This document shows positions 1 to 7,813 of a DNA stretch of 58,218 bases, in pieces (the first letter of the stretch is position 1; the number at the start of each line of letters is the position of its first letter). Source of the stretch: Bifidobacteriaceae bacterium UBA2724 (GTDB lineage: Bacteria; Actinomycetota; Actinomycetes; Actinomycetales; Bifidobacteriaceae); the NCBI GenBank assembly GCA_002353815.1, contig DEKK01000002.1, positions 1-58,218 on the forward strand, read 5' to 3'. Under the pieces are notes generated by a model. The model was not told the origin of the DNA, did not search any database, and saw nothing but the letters and a program-made list of their open reading frames with translations. The position numbers were made by a program, and so were the translations under genes.

Positions 1-1554
1 TACACCGTGACCCGCAAGGCCCGGTTCGGCACGAAGGCCAACGTGGGCAAGGTCGTCGCCAGCGACCCCGCCCTGGGCACCACCGCGGACGCCGGGAGCA
101 GCGTCACCCTCTACTACGGCGTCGACTCGTCCAGCACACACGACGTCTTCACAAATATCTACCAGCCCACCACGGGAGCCAACGACGGTCCGGAGGCCAC
201 ACAAGGCACGTACTGCCGCAAGGACGGCGACTGCATCACCCTCAGCAAGGACTGCAGCGGCGCCTACTGCGAGCTGTACTCCAGCCAAGCGCCCAAGTCC
301 AGCAGCACCACAGGCGCCAGCACCGCGCTCCAGACATGCTACGGGGCGCAGGCATCGTGCCTGCCGGACACCAAGGACGAATGGAAGACAATCGGCAGCG
401 TCTACCCTGGCCAGTCCAAGGACCTCATCTACGGACCGACCGGCACCTTCGAACTGACGACGGACCGCCAGCTTCGCAACGGCACATGCGAGACGGACTG
501 GGATATTCAATGGGATCCAGGGGTGGGGCCCGGCGATTACGTGACCAATTGCGTCGACGATAAGCTCCAGTCCTATCCTTCCTCCCAGTCGCAGATTCCG
601 GCGGACAACCCCTCGTACCAGATGGATGACGTGTGGTATGTCTATGTGCCCGTCGGAGCGGATATCGGCTCGGTGACGAAAGCCGGCTACTTCGATGCAG
701 ACGCCGTGAACGAAGCGGCCTCGCAGGGCGATCCGGACGCCGAGACGCCGTATTTCATCGCACGAGACCCGAACCTGTACGACGAGACGAAGATCCACAT
801 GGCGGACGTGAAGAACCTCGACGAATACAAGGAGGGTCCGTTCGTCCCGTTCCTCGGTAACTCATCTCGTCTCGCCGTCAAGCCCGCCCCGTCCGACCAG
901 AGCGCGTACTACCTCGTCGAGGACCCGATTGACCCGAATAACCTCGGCGCCTTCCCCGAGACGAGCATCGACGACCAGGCATCATCGCAGGACGGCGCCA
1001 CGGATTCGTCCACCCAATCCCCCTCGTCGGACGCCACGGCGTCCTCTTCGCCGAGCGCAACGCAGAAAACCTACACGTCCGACGAGGTCAAGGCGGCCGT
1101 GGGATCGGGAGATTTCACGCCCATCGCAGGGAAATACTGCGCCAAGTATTCCGACACACCCGATTCCTGCTACACAATCGACGCCTCGGGCAACATCACG
1201 CTCAGCGGCGACGACCGCGGCACCGAGCAGCTGAAGACAACCGTCGACGACTGGCAGGACATGAACGGCAACAGCACCATGCTGTACCTTTCGGGGCTTG
1301 ATTCCCAAGGCGGGTGCAGGACGGACACTGGAACGGACTATTCGAATTACGACTGCTCCAACGCGGATACGGTCTGGCCGTACCAGATCCTCTACTGCCC
1401 CGATCCCAGTGCGATCGACTGGGATTCGCTGGGGGCCGTGTCGAAACCGAAGGAGAACGTGCCGTTCATCCGGCCCGCGCTCCAGGGGGCGAACTCGGGG
1501 GACTACACCCAGTGGGACGGTTTCTTCGACTACGCCTATTTCAAGGTGAGCTGA
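1..1554 (+). CDS. PASTA-containing exported protein, 5'-truncated by the window edge
   Basis: The reading frame is open from the first base, so the true start lies upstream; 517 residues are visible. The first ~40 visible residues fit a PASTA repeat (VGKVVASDPALGT followed by GSSVTLYYG), a module that binds peptidoglycan stem peptides or muropeptides and is found on Stk/PknB-type kinases and other wall proteins. The rest is a Cys-rich extracellular-looking region built of two similar modules: each opens with G-x-Y-C-x-K and a second Cys, and each closes with a VPF motif (about residues 65-290 and 375-510). They are joined by a Ser/Thr/Asp-rich linker. No kinase domain or membrane segment is visible in this part. 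A hairpin terminator follows at 1613-1646. Whether the missing N-terminus holds a kinase domain or only a membrane anchor cannot be decided here. Confidence 0.75.
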   Translation, partial: YTVTRKARFGTKANVGKVVASDPALGTTADAGSSVTLYYGVDSSSTHDVFTNIYQPTTGANDGPEATQGTYCRKDGDCITLSKDCSGAYCELYSSQAPKSSSTTGASTALQTCYGAQASCLPDTKDEWKTIGSVYPGQSKDLIYGPTGTFELTTDRQLRNGTCETDWDIQWDPGVGPGDYVTNCVDDKLQSYPSSQSQIPADNPSYQMDDVWYVYVPVGADIGSVTKAGYFDADAVNEAASQGDPDAETPYFIARDPNLYDETKIHMADVKNLDEYKEGPFVPFLGNSSRLAVKPAPSDQSAYYLVEDPIDPNNLGAFPETSIDDQASSQDGATDSSTQSPSSDATASSSPSATQKTYTSDEVKAAVGSGDFTPIAGKYCAKYSDTPDSCYTIDASGNITLSGDDRGTEQLKTTVDDWQDMNGNSTMLYLSGLDSQGGCRTDTGTDYSNYDCSNADTVWPYQILYCPDPSAIDWDSLGAVSKPKENVPFIRPALQGANSGDYTQWDGFFDYAYFKVS

Positions 1555-1612
1555 TTACCTGACCACAAGGTGGGCTGGCCCGGGATCCCGGTGTCCTCCG
1601 CCACCGTGTCAC

Positions 1613-1646
1613 AGGCGCCGCTGCCGTTTTAGGTAGCGGCGCCTTT
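1613..1646 (+). terminator. Intrinsic terminator after the PASTA protein gene
   Basis: AGGCGCCGCTGCC and GGTAGCGGCGCCT form a 13-bp stem with a single G-T wobble and a six-base loop (GTTTTA), followed by a short T run. It lies 59 bases after the stop codon. The remaining sequence up to 1848 shows no gene; a TAGAAT at 1648-1653 could be the -10 box of the next gene, but no convincing -35 is seen. Confidence 0.7.
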
Positions 1647-1848
1647 GTAGAATGGGACCGTGCCGCGAAGGGCCGGGGCTCCGGCATCGGAGAGAACAAG
1701 GAATCCATGTACGAAAGCGTCGGCACCGCGCGCCCGGATACACAATCCGGAGGACATTGCCGCGGGGAGGACATGGCCGCGGGGAACAAGCGAATGCCCC
1801 GGTCGCCGACGACCCGGCGGCAGATGGAAGGAACAGGGAGAAACCACC

Positions 1849-2217
1849 ATGATGATAAGCGCCGAGATGTTTCGTGCCGCGCACGAAAATGACTCCATTT
1901 TCGACCTGCTCACGGAACGCGACCAATTGGTGGAGGAAATCCTGACGTTCGAATCGGAGGCCGAAATCCTCACAGGGGCACCGGACAATTCTGGCACCTC
2001 GTTCGACGACGGCTGGGACGACAGCCCGACGTCGATGCGCGAATCCCGGGCCCCCGAACCGGACCTTCCCGACCTGGCTGAGATCTACAGCAGCGATTTG
2101 GAATACCTGCAGCAGGTGTTCGACCTTCTGCAGCAGAACTTCCCGCATCGCTACCGCGAGGAACGCCAGCGGACGTTCGAGATGATGACCCGGCGCCGTC
2201 TGGGCGGCGCGGACTGA
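1849..2217 (+). CDS. Small acidic hypothetical protein (122 aa)
   Basis: The start ATG at 1849 is chosen because CAGGGAG sits just upstream; the open frame extends further 5' but that extension is Arg/Pro/Gly-rich and looks non-coding. The product is 122 residues, strongly acidic and predicted helical, with no signal peptide or membrane segment. A central Asp/Ser/Pro-rich stretch separates an N-terminal helix (about 1-40) from a C-terminal helical part (about 70-115) rich in Leu, Gln and Arg. I do not recognise a family. The neighbours are cell-envelope genes, but nothing in the protein itself points to the envelope. Confidence 0.6.
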   Translation: MMISAEMFRAAHENDSIFDLLTERDQLVEEILTFESEAEILTGAPDNSGTSFDDGWDDSPTSMRESRAPEPDLPDLAEIYSSDLEYLQQVFDLLQQNFPHRYREERQRTFEMMTRRRLGGAD

Positions 2218-2281
2218 GGCCCGCCCCGGAGCCGCCATCATCCCACGCCATGGGCTTCGCGCCCCAGCCAGGCCTTCCCCG

Positions 2282-3853
2282 TCATGCGAGCGTCAGAGAA
2301 TCACCCTCCAGCACGACCTCGGAGCCGGACCATAACGTCCGTGTATACCTGGGGCTGCTGGGACGTCTTCCAGTCAGGGACGTGTAGGCCACGGACACCG
2401 TGACGTCATCCGGAGTATCCACCCAGCACGTCACCTGGGTCACATGCAGCTCGCATCCATACAAATCCTCCATGCCTATGGTGATGTCACCGTTCAACGT
2501 GAACGTCGCCTTTTCGTCCGGCTCGACATACATCAGCAGAGCGCCGCAGAAAGGGTCGGAGGTGTCTTCAGCATTCGCATCGGCCACGCATTTTTCCACC
2601 TGGGTCTTCAACGCCGTCTCGGCATCGTCGTATGCAGCGCCCGTGGGAGAGATATCGAGATAGATCCATTCGATGAACTGGCCTCTGCCCAGCACCGTGA
2701 ACGTTTCGGAATCCGTCACATCCTGCACCTGGGGGGAACCGAGGTTGTACGAGCTATACGTGGCGACGAAATACTTCGACGGCGTGAGCTGGGACGTCAC
2801 GTTGTACACCCCGGGATACACGGGCAGCACGATGTCATCGTCGTGGTATGGCTTCATCGTCGATCCGTCGACGGCCTTGTACGAGGGATGGTAATCGACG
2901 TTTTTCACCGCCTTGCCGTTGATGGCGAAGCCGGAATCGGGATCGACCTCGATTGCGCCGAGCAGCGAATCGACGAAGTGCCATGTCCCGTCCCAGCCCG
3001 TGCGCAAGGAAATCACACAGTAGTCCCTTCCGTCTCCGATGTCGTACGCGACCGCCACGGAATAGGTGAACGGAGTCGTGCGGACGGTGCTGTCGTTCGT
3101 CTGGATATTCGAAGGCCTCTTGTCATCGGCGAGGATGCCGTCCTGCAGCAGGAGGCGCTGGTCGTCGGTGAGACCGGGATCGGCCAAATCCGCCGCCTTG
3201 CCGTAATCCCCGGCTGTGATGTCGGCGAGGTATGTGTCGATGAGATCGGTGGGCTTGCCCAGCACGATGGTGGCGATGTATCCCGCGCCGACGAACACAG
3301 CGAGGACGAGAAGGACCGCGAGCATCGCTCGGATCGTCCTTCTCCTTCTGTCGGCATTCAGAGCGGCCACCGCGTCCCGTCCGGCGCTGCCCGCCTGCTG
3401 CTGGCTTGGGGGGAAGCCACCATGCCGCTTATCCGCCTGTGGGCCTCTCCATGGCGCAACGTCCAACCGGTTCTCGGTCACGGATGATGCGTGGGGCTGG
3501 TGCGGCTGCGTGGGCGCGGCGGACGGATCGCCCGTCTGCCGCCAAGCAGGAAGGGCATCATCGGAGGACGAGGGCGACGGCGAAGCCGCCGACGGGGATG
3601 CCGGCGACGGAGCGGTCTGCACGAACCGATGCCCGTATCGCGGATTGGAGGGGTCCGCCTGCGAATCCCTGTTCCCGCCGGACTGCCAGTCCCCGTTCCG
3701 CCTGGGGTACTGGTTCCTTTCGGCAGTCGGGTCGTGGTCGGTGCGCCACCAATCACGGACCGCCTTGTTGGAATCCACCGCCGCGCCGTCGTTCAAACCC
3801 CCGTCGCTCTGGTGTGACGCCAGACGTTCAAACGGGTCCTGTTGATCCGACAT
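2282..3853 (-). CDS. Single-pass membrane protein, paralogue of the adjacent gene
   Basis: 523 residues, ATG start with AAGGAAGGAG upstream. The N-terminal ~170 residues are disordered (Ser/Pro/Gln/Asp-rich, cytoplasmic by inference). One hydrophobic segment follows at about 171-195, then a ~325-residue domain predicted to be outside. Just after the membrane segment it shares a pattern with the next gene: a Y-L-x-x-hydrophobic helix, QR-hydrophobic-LL-x-DGI-x-AD, an x-INGK/Q motif and YPGVY-x-V. This marks the two as tandem duplicates. The arrangement (cytosolic linker, one helix, NTF2-like-looking then beta-rich exterior) recalls TcaA/YvbJ-type proteins, but I cannot confirm a family. It is the second of two minus-strand genes separated by about 90 bases, so co-transcription is likely. 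Confidence 0.7.
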   Translation of the reverse strand: MSDQQDPFERLASHQSDGGLNDGAAVDSNKAVRDWWRTDHDPTAERNQYPRRNGDWQSGGNRDSQADPSNPRYGHRFVQTAPSPASPSAASPSPSSSDDALPAWRQTGDPSAAPTQPHQPHASSVTENRLDVAPWRGPQADKRHGGFPPSQQQAGSAGRDAVAALNADRRRRTIRAMLAVLLVLAVFVGAGYIATIVLGKPTDLIDTYLADITAGDYGKAADLADPGLTDDQRLLLQDGILADDKRPSNIQTNDSTVRTTPFTYSVAVAYDIGDGRDYCVISLRTGWDGTWHFVDSLLGAIEVDPDSGFAINGKAVKNVDYHPSYKAVDGSTMKPYHDDDIVLPVYPGVYNVTSQLTPSKYFVATYSSYNLGSPQVQDVTDSETFTVLGRGQFIEWIYLDISPTGAAYDDAETALKTQVEKCVADANAEDTSDPFCGALLMYVEPDEKATFTLNGDITIGMEDLYGCELHVTQVTCWVDTPDDVTVSVAYTSLTGRRPSSPRYTRTLWSGSEVVLEGDSLTLA

Positions 3854-3944
3854 GGTTTGTCAGCTCCTTCCTTGTCGCTGTCGGCCATCGGACGGGCACG
3901 GCGTTCCCGCCGCGTCAGCACCCATGGCCGTGGCCACGAGACGC

Positions 3945-5903
3945 TCACTCGTAGTCGAACATGATGGTCACAGCGTCGCCATCGATGGAAAACCCGATGA
4001 AGCCGAAGGAATACGACTCGTACTCCGTTTCGGAACCGCCCTCGCTGATGGTGATCGCAATCGAACTCGCATCGTCGGAGAACCAGCCGAGGGCCCCGCT
4101 GCTGGAATCGAAAGAGATGTCGCCGACGGAGATGTTGGGCTCGGTGCCGATCTGCGCATCGAACGTCGCCCCGTCCGTCAACAACGGCGACACAGTGCTG
4201 TAGTCGAGGTAGCAGGTGGGGTCATCCGCGCCCTTGGCGTTGATGTTGTCGACGCACGATGCGAGGTGTTCGGAAGTCTGCCGCGTGAGTTCCTGCGCCA
4301 AGGCGTCCGTGGGTTCGAGAGCATAGCTGACATTCGACACCATGGCCGTGGTGACCGTGATCTTGTCGCCGTCGTTCGTGCCGGAGTAGGACAGCGTCCC
4401 GCTGCTGTCGCCCGATGAGAAGCTGCTGTCGCTCGACAGGCTCGAGGAGCCCGACAGGTCGACGGTGTAATACTGGTTTCCGCCATCGGCAACGCCGACG
4501 GTGTAGACGCCGGGGTATGCCAGGGCCGTGATATGGTCAGGGGTCACGAGATTCCCATCGGAGCCATAGGTGCTGACCGTGCCGGCTCTGCTGGCCATAT
4601 CCGCGTTGTTGGAGTCCGGCGTAATCGACTGCCCGTTGATCGTGATCGTGGGGCCGTCCGCGGGCACGTCGATGCCGCTCAGCATGCCGATGCCGTCGAA
4701 ACTCCATGTTGCGAAGACGAAACTCCCGGTTTTCTTGATGACCGCGGTCCCCTGCGCTGTGCCCAGGGAACCGAGCTGATACGTGATGCCATACAGGCGT
4801 CTGTCACCATCGGTCATGGAACTGGTGACGTGGGCGTTCGAGATGCGTTTGCTCGGATCGGCGATGATGCCGTCCTTGAGGAGAACGCGCTGCGCGTCAG
4901 GCACGCCGGCGGCTTCCATCGACGCGGCCGTGCCGTATTTGCCGTTGTTGAGCGCGTCAAGATAGGAATTCATGTAGCCGGTGGGGTCGTTTTTGCTTTT
5001 GCTGAGGAACCCCAGTCCCACGCCAACCACAACGAGGACGACCAGCACGGCCGCAAGCACGACGATGAGCGACGTGTGCCCGCCTCGGTGCGACGGTCGG
5101 CCGTAGGCGGCGTCGGCGCTCATTGGTGCTGCGCCCTGCACGGCCATCGGCTCGAACTGCTGCGCGTATTGCCCCTGGGGATAGGCGTCCTGCGCGTACG
5201 ATTGCGCACCGGTCTGCGCAGGGGGCGCACCGTAGGCGCCGGGTACGGCATCCGCCGAGGCGACCTCGGGCATCCGCACGGTGCCGGGCGCGGCGCCGTA
5301 GGGCTGCTCCTCGCCGCGATGTAAGCCGCGGCTCCGTCCGAACAAGCCATGCTTCGAATCGTCGACAACCTCCATGGTGAAAGAGCCATGGTCGTCGTCT
5401 TCATGGACGGCGAAAAGGTCGTCTGTCGAAATCGGCTCGAGATCGGAATACGGCGTGACGAAATCCCCTGGATTCATGCTGTAGGCGTCATCGGGGTTCT
5501 GCGGCATGGGCTGCTGCGGCATGGATCTCTGCCGGGCCGCCGGCTGTTGCGGCGCAGGCCGCTGCAGGGCATTGCTGCGCGGCGCGGACTGCCATGGATC
5601 GCCGCCATACGACGCCCCGGGGGCGCCAGCGAGCGGGGAGGCGATGGAGGCTCCCTGCATGGGCGCCGACGCAGCGACGTTCGAGAAATGCGGATTCGCC
5701 GCGAACGCCCCGCCGCCCCCAATGCGACCATCGGTCATGGCAGGCCCTGGAGCCGCCGCCGCATCGGCGGACGAAGACGAGGCAGATGCCGAAGACTCCC
5801 CCGCGGTCCCCATGGGAACGGAAGACATGTGGGGATTCGCCGCCAGCGCAGCCCCTCCGTCGGCGCCATAGGACGAATCCTGGAATCCTGCGTTATCGGA
5901 CAC
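3945..5903 (-). CDS. Single-pass membrane protein with long disordered N-terminus, tandem paralogue
   Basis: 652 residues. I place the start at GTG 5903 because AAGGAGAGAG sits directly upstream; the 28 codons further upstream in frame are Arg/Lys-rich and lack a ribosome site. The first ~270 residues are low complexity (Ala, Gln, Pro, Ser), with an ANPH-x-S-x-V motif present twice. A membrane segment lies at about 274-300. The exterior half repeats the layout of the downstream gene (LLKDGIIAD, TINGQSI, YPGVYTVG) and adds a Ser/Gly-rich linker before the C-terminal domain. No catalytic motif is seen. The neighbouring PASTA protein and this pair suggest an envelope-related module, which is inference only. 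Confidence 0.7.
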   Translation of the reverse strand: MSDNAGFQDSSYGADGGAALAANPHMSSVPMGTAGESSASASSSSADAAAAPGPAMTDGRIGGGGAFAANPHFSNVAASAPMQGASIASPLAGAPGASYGGDPWQSAPRSNALQRPAPQQPAARQRSMPQQPMPQNPDDAYSMNPGDFVTPYSDLEPISTDDLFAVHEDDDHGSFTMEVVDDSKHGLFGRSRGLHRGEEQPYGAAPGTVRMPEVASADAVPGAYGAPPAQTGAQSYAQDAYPQGQYAQQFEPMAVQGAAPMSADAAYGRPSHRGGHTSLIVVLAAVLVVLVVVGVGLGFLSKSKNDPTGYMNSYLDALNNGKYGTAASMEAAGVPDAQRVLLKDGIIADPSKRISNAHVTSSMTDGDRRLYGITYQLGSLGTAQGTAVIKKTGSFVFATWSFDGIGMLSGIDVPADGPTITINGQSITPDSNNADMASRAGTVSTYGSDGNLVTPDHITALAYPGVYTVGVADGGNQYYTVDLSGSSSLSSDSSFSSGDSSGTLSYSGTNDGDKITVTTAMVSNVSYALEPTDALAQELTRQTSEHLASCVDNINAKGADDPTCYLDYSTVSPLLTDGATFDAQIGTEPNISVGDISFDSSSGALGWFSDDASSIAITISEGGSETEYESYSFGFIGFSIDGDAVTIMFDYE

Positions 5904-6285
5904 TGCTCCACTCTCTCCTTTTGCTTTTTTGTCTCTCTTGCTTGTCTCTTGCCGCCCGCCACGCCGCGCCGAATCGTCGCGCCGCATGTCGTCCTGGGCA
6001 CACTCACGCTTTCTGTCATCATTCTAACAACAGAGCGCCAGGCTCCGGGAATTGTTGCCGAACGACAGGTTAATTCTCATTCTCCGCAGTGCCTCCGGCT
6101 GGCGCAGCGAAAACCCGCAGACCGTGAGCGAAACCGGTCACACCGTGGATTTCGCCCACGGCTGAAACCGTCCGCAGGCCATTGGTTCCACGCCGCGCAG
6201 CATCTATATAATCTGAATCCAAGGAACCCGTGGCGCAGCCATGGCGCCAGGGAACGAGGAGAGACACAGGGAACAAGGAGAGACA
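5904..6285. promoter_or_regulatory. Divergent intergenic region with candidate -10 boxes
   Basis: About 380 bases separate the minus-strand paralogue pair from the plus-strand helical-repeat gene, and I see no gene in them. On the plus strand a perfect TATAAT lies at 6207-6212, about 75 bases before the 6286 start, with a weak TTGGTT at 6182-6187 (19-base spacer). On the minus strand TAGAAT lies at 6026-6021, about 120 bases before the 5903 start. Both are by-eye calls. Confidence 0.4.
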
Positions 6286-6723
6286 ATGGACGTCCACGAC
6301 ATCAAGAACACCATGAACGCAAAATTCGACGAACTGCGCAATTCCGACGATTACAAGAAGGCCAAGACAAACATCAAGGATGCCTCCGCCAAGGCAGGTC
6401 AGAAAATCAACGAAATCCGCGAATCCAAGCAGTACAGGGACGCCGCCAGCACCGTGAGGAATGGTATGCTCGACGCCGCCTACGAAGCCGGGAAGGTTTT
6501 CGAGAGCGTCAAGGATTCCGACCAGTTCCACAATGCAAAAAGCTCCGCGAAGAACGGCTTCGACAAGCTCGCAGGGTTCGCATCGGAACTCGGCGACAAG
6601 GCCAGGCAGGGAGCCCAGAGCGCACGCGACGCCCAGACCGGCGGCGAGCCCGTCACGGCGATTGACGGGGAGGTCGTAGACGACCCGGCATCGGATGGCG
6701 GAAGCCAGGAATCCCGGGGATAG
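6286..6723 (+). CDS. Small helical-repeat protein (145 aa)
   Basis: ATG at 6286 with AACAAGGAGAGA upstream; the longer in-frame ORF lacks a better site. The protein is highly charged and almost entirely predicted amphipathic helix. It contains three copies of a ~30-residue unit, recognisable by S-D/K-D/Q-Y/F-x-x-A-K/A at about residues 19, 49 and 80 (NSDDYKKAK, ESKQYRDAA, DSDQFHNAK). The end is an acidic disordered tail. There is no signal peptide or membrane segment. The look is that of YtxH/CsbD/apolipophorin-like stress or membrane-surface-associated proteins, but no specific family is identified. Confidence 0.65.
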   Translation: MDVHDIKNTMNAKFDELRNSDDYKKAKTNIKDASAKAGQKINEIRESKQYRDAASTVRNGMLDAAYEAGKVFESVKDSDQFHNAKSSAKNGFDKLAGFASELGDKARQGAQSARDAQTGGEPVTAIDGEVVDDPASDGGSQESRG

Positions 6724-6794
6724 CCTCCGCCCCCATCATGGACCGCCCGGACCGCCATGCCGCCACGCATTCCACGGTCCGCAGCGTCGCTCGT

Positions 6795-6844
6795 CCACGA
6801 TGGTTCCGCCGTCCCCGAAGGTTCCATCGTGGTCATAGGTTTTT
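6795..6844 (+). terminator. Possible terminator after the helical-repeat gene
   Basis: CCACGATGG (6795-6803) and CCATCGTGG (6824-6832) form a perfect 9-bp stem around a 20-base loop, followed after eight bases by five T residues (6840-6844). The loop is long and the T run is displaced, so efficiency is doubtful. Confidence 0.35.
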
Positions 6845-6861
6845 CCGGCTCGGACACATTT

Positions 6862-6884
6862 GGTCATAAAATGCGTTTATGACC
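6862..6884. promoter_or_regulatory. Candidate LysR autoregulatory operator overlapping the start codon
   Basis: GGTCATAAA (6862-6870), a five-base spacer and TTTATGACC (6876-6884) form a perfect 9-bp inverted repeat. It fits the LysR-type T-N11-A rule (T at 6867, A at 6879) and the ATG of the regulator gene is inside the right arm. A half-site GGTCATA also lies at 6831-6837. The core ATAAA-N5-TTTAT recurs upstream of metE at 37887-37901. Confidence 0.6.
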
Positions 6885-7805
6885 CTTTTGCAACTGAAGT
6901 ACATCGTGAAAATCGTGGAATGCGGCTCCATGAACGAAGCATCCCACGAACTTTACATCTCCCAGCCGGCGCTGTCTTCGGCCGTCAGGGAACTGGAAAA
7001 AGAGATGGGCATCGAGATTTTCACCCGGTCGTCCCAGGGAATCGCCCTGACCGTGGACGGCGCGGAATTCCTCACGTACGCCCGGCAGATCCTCGACCAG
7101 ACCGAGCTGCTCGAGGAACGCTACAAGCACACGAAGCCGCGCAAGCAGCTGTGCCAGGTGAGCACGCAGCACTATATGTTCTCGGTCGAGGCCTTCGTCA
7201 AGATGATGCACGAGATCGATTCCGACGAATACGAGTTCACGATCCGCGAGACGCGCACCAAGGACATCATCAACCAGGTGGCCAACATGCAGTCCGAGGT
7301 CGGCATCATCTACAAGTCCGACTTCAACAAAGACGTGATCGGCAAGCTGCTGCGCGAGAAGCACCTGGTGTTCCATCCGCTGTTCGAGGCGAAGCTGCAT
7401 GTGTTCATCAGCCGCAAGAACCCGCTGGCGGCAAAGAAAATGGTGACGATGGACGATCTGAAGCCCTACCCGTTCATCCAATACGACCAGGGCGAGGAAG
7501 GCAGCTTCTATTTCGCCGAAGAGGCCGTGTGGCCCGAATACTCCCCCAAGCAGATCAACGTGACCGACCGCGCCACCATCCTGAACTTCATCGTGGGTCT
7601 CAACGGATACACCGTGTGCACGGGCATCGACAACGAAGACCTCAACAACGAGAAGATCACCACGATCCCCCTCGACACCGACAAAACGATGACCGTCGGC
7701 TGGATCACCAACGAGCGCGCCTCCATCTCGAATGCGGCGAGCCTCTACATCGACAAGCTGCGCGAAGTCATCAAGGAGCAGGGATACAACCTCATCGAGT
7801 CCTGA
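6879..7805 (+). CDS. LysR-family transcriptional regulator
   Basis: 308 residues, the usual length for the family. Residues 1-60 are the winged helix-turn-helix (QLKYIVKIVECGSMNEAS, then SQPALSSAVRELE), followed by the linker helix and an effector-binding periplasmic-binding-protein fold (about 90-300). The ATG at 6879 lacks a good Shine-Dalgarno and sits inside a perfect palindrome, so repressor binding could block its own expression. The palindrome core is repeated in front of metE. A CysB/MetR/CmbR-like role in sulfur amino acid control is therefore my inference; the ligand is not visible from sequence. The gene converges with the bacteriocin-associated membrane protein gene, only eight bases away. 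Confidence 0.9.
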   Translation: MTLLQLKYIVKIVECGSMNEASHELYISQPALSSAVRELEKEMGIEIFTRSSQGIALTVDGAEFLTYARQILDQTELLEERYKHTKPRKQLCQVSTQHYMFSVEAFVKMMHEIDSDEYEFTIRETRTKDIINQVANMQSEVGIIYKSDFNKDVIGKLLREKHLVFHPLFEAKLHVFISRKNPLAAKKMVTMDDLKPYPFIQYDQGEEGSFYFAEEAVWPEYSPKQINVTDRATILNFIVGLNGYTVCTGIDNEDLNNEKITTIPLDTDKTMTVGWITNERASISNAASLYIDKLREVIKEQGYNLIES

Positions 7806-7813
7806 GACGCACC

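Noticed and set aside
1660..1848. Upstream in-frame extension of the small acidic protein
   Set aside because: Arg/Pro/Gly-rich low-information sequence with no ribosome site; ATG 1849 has one.
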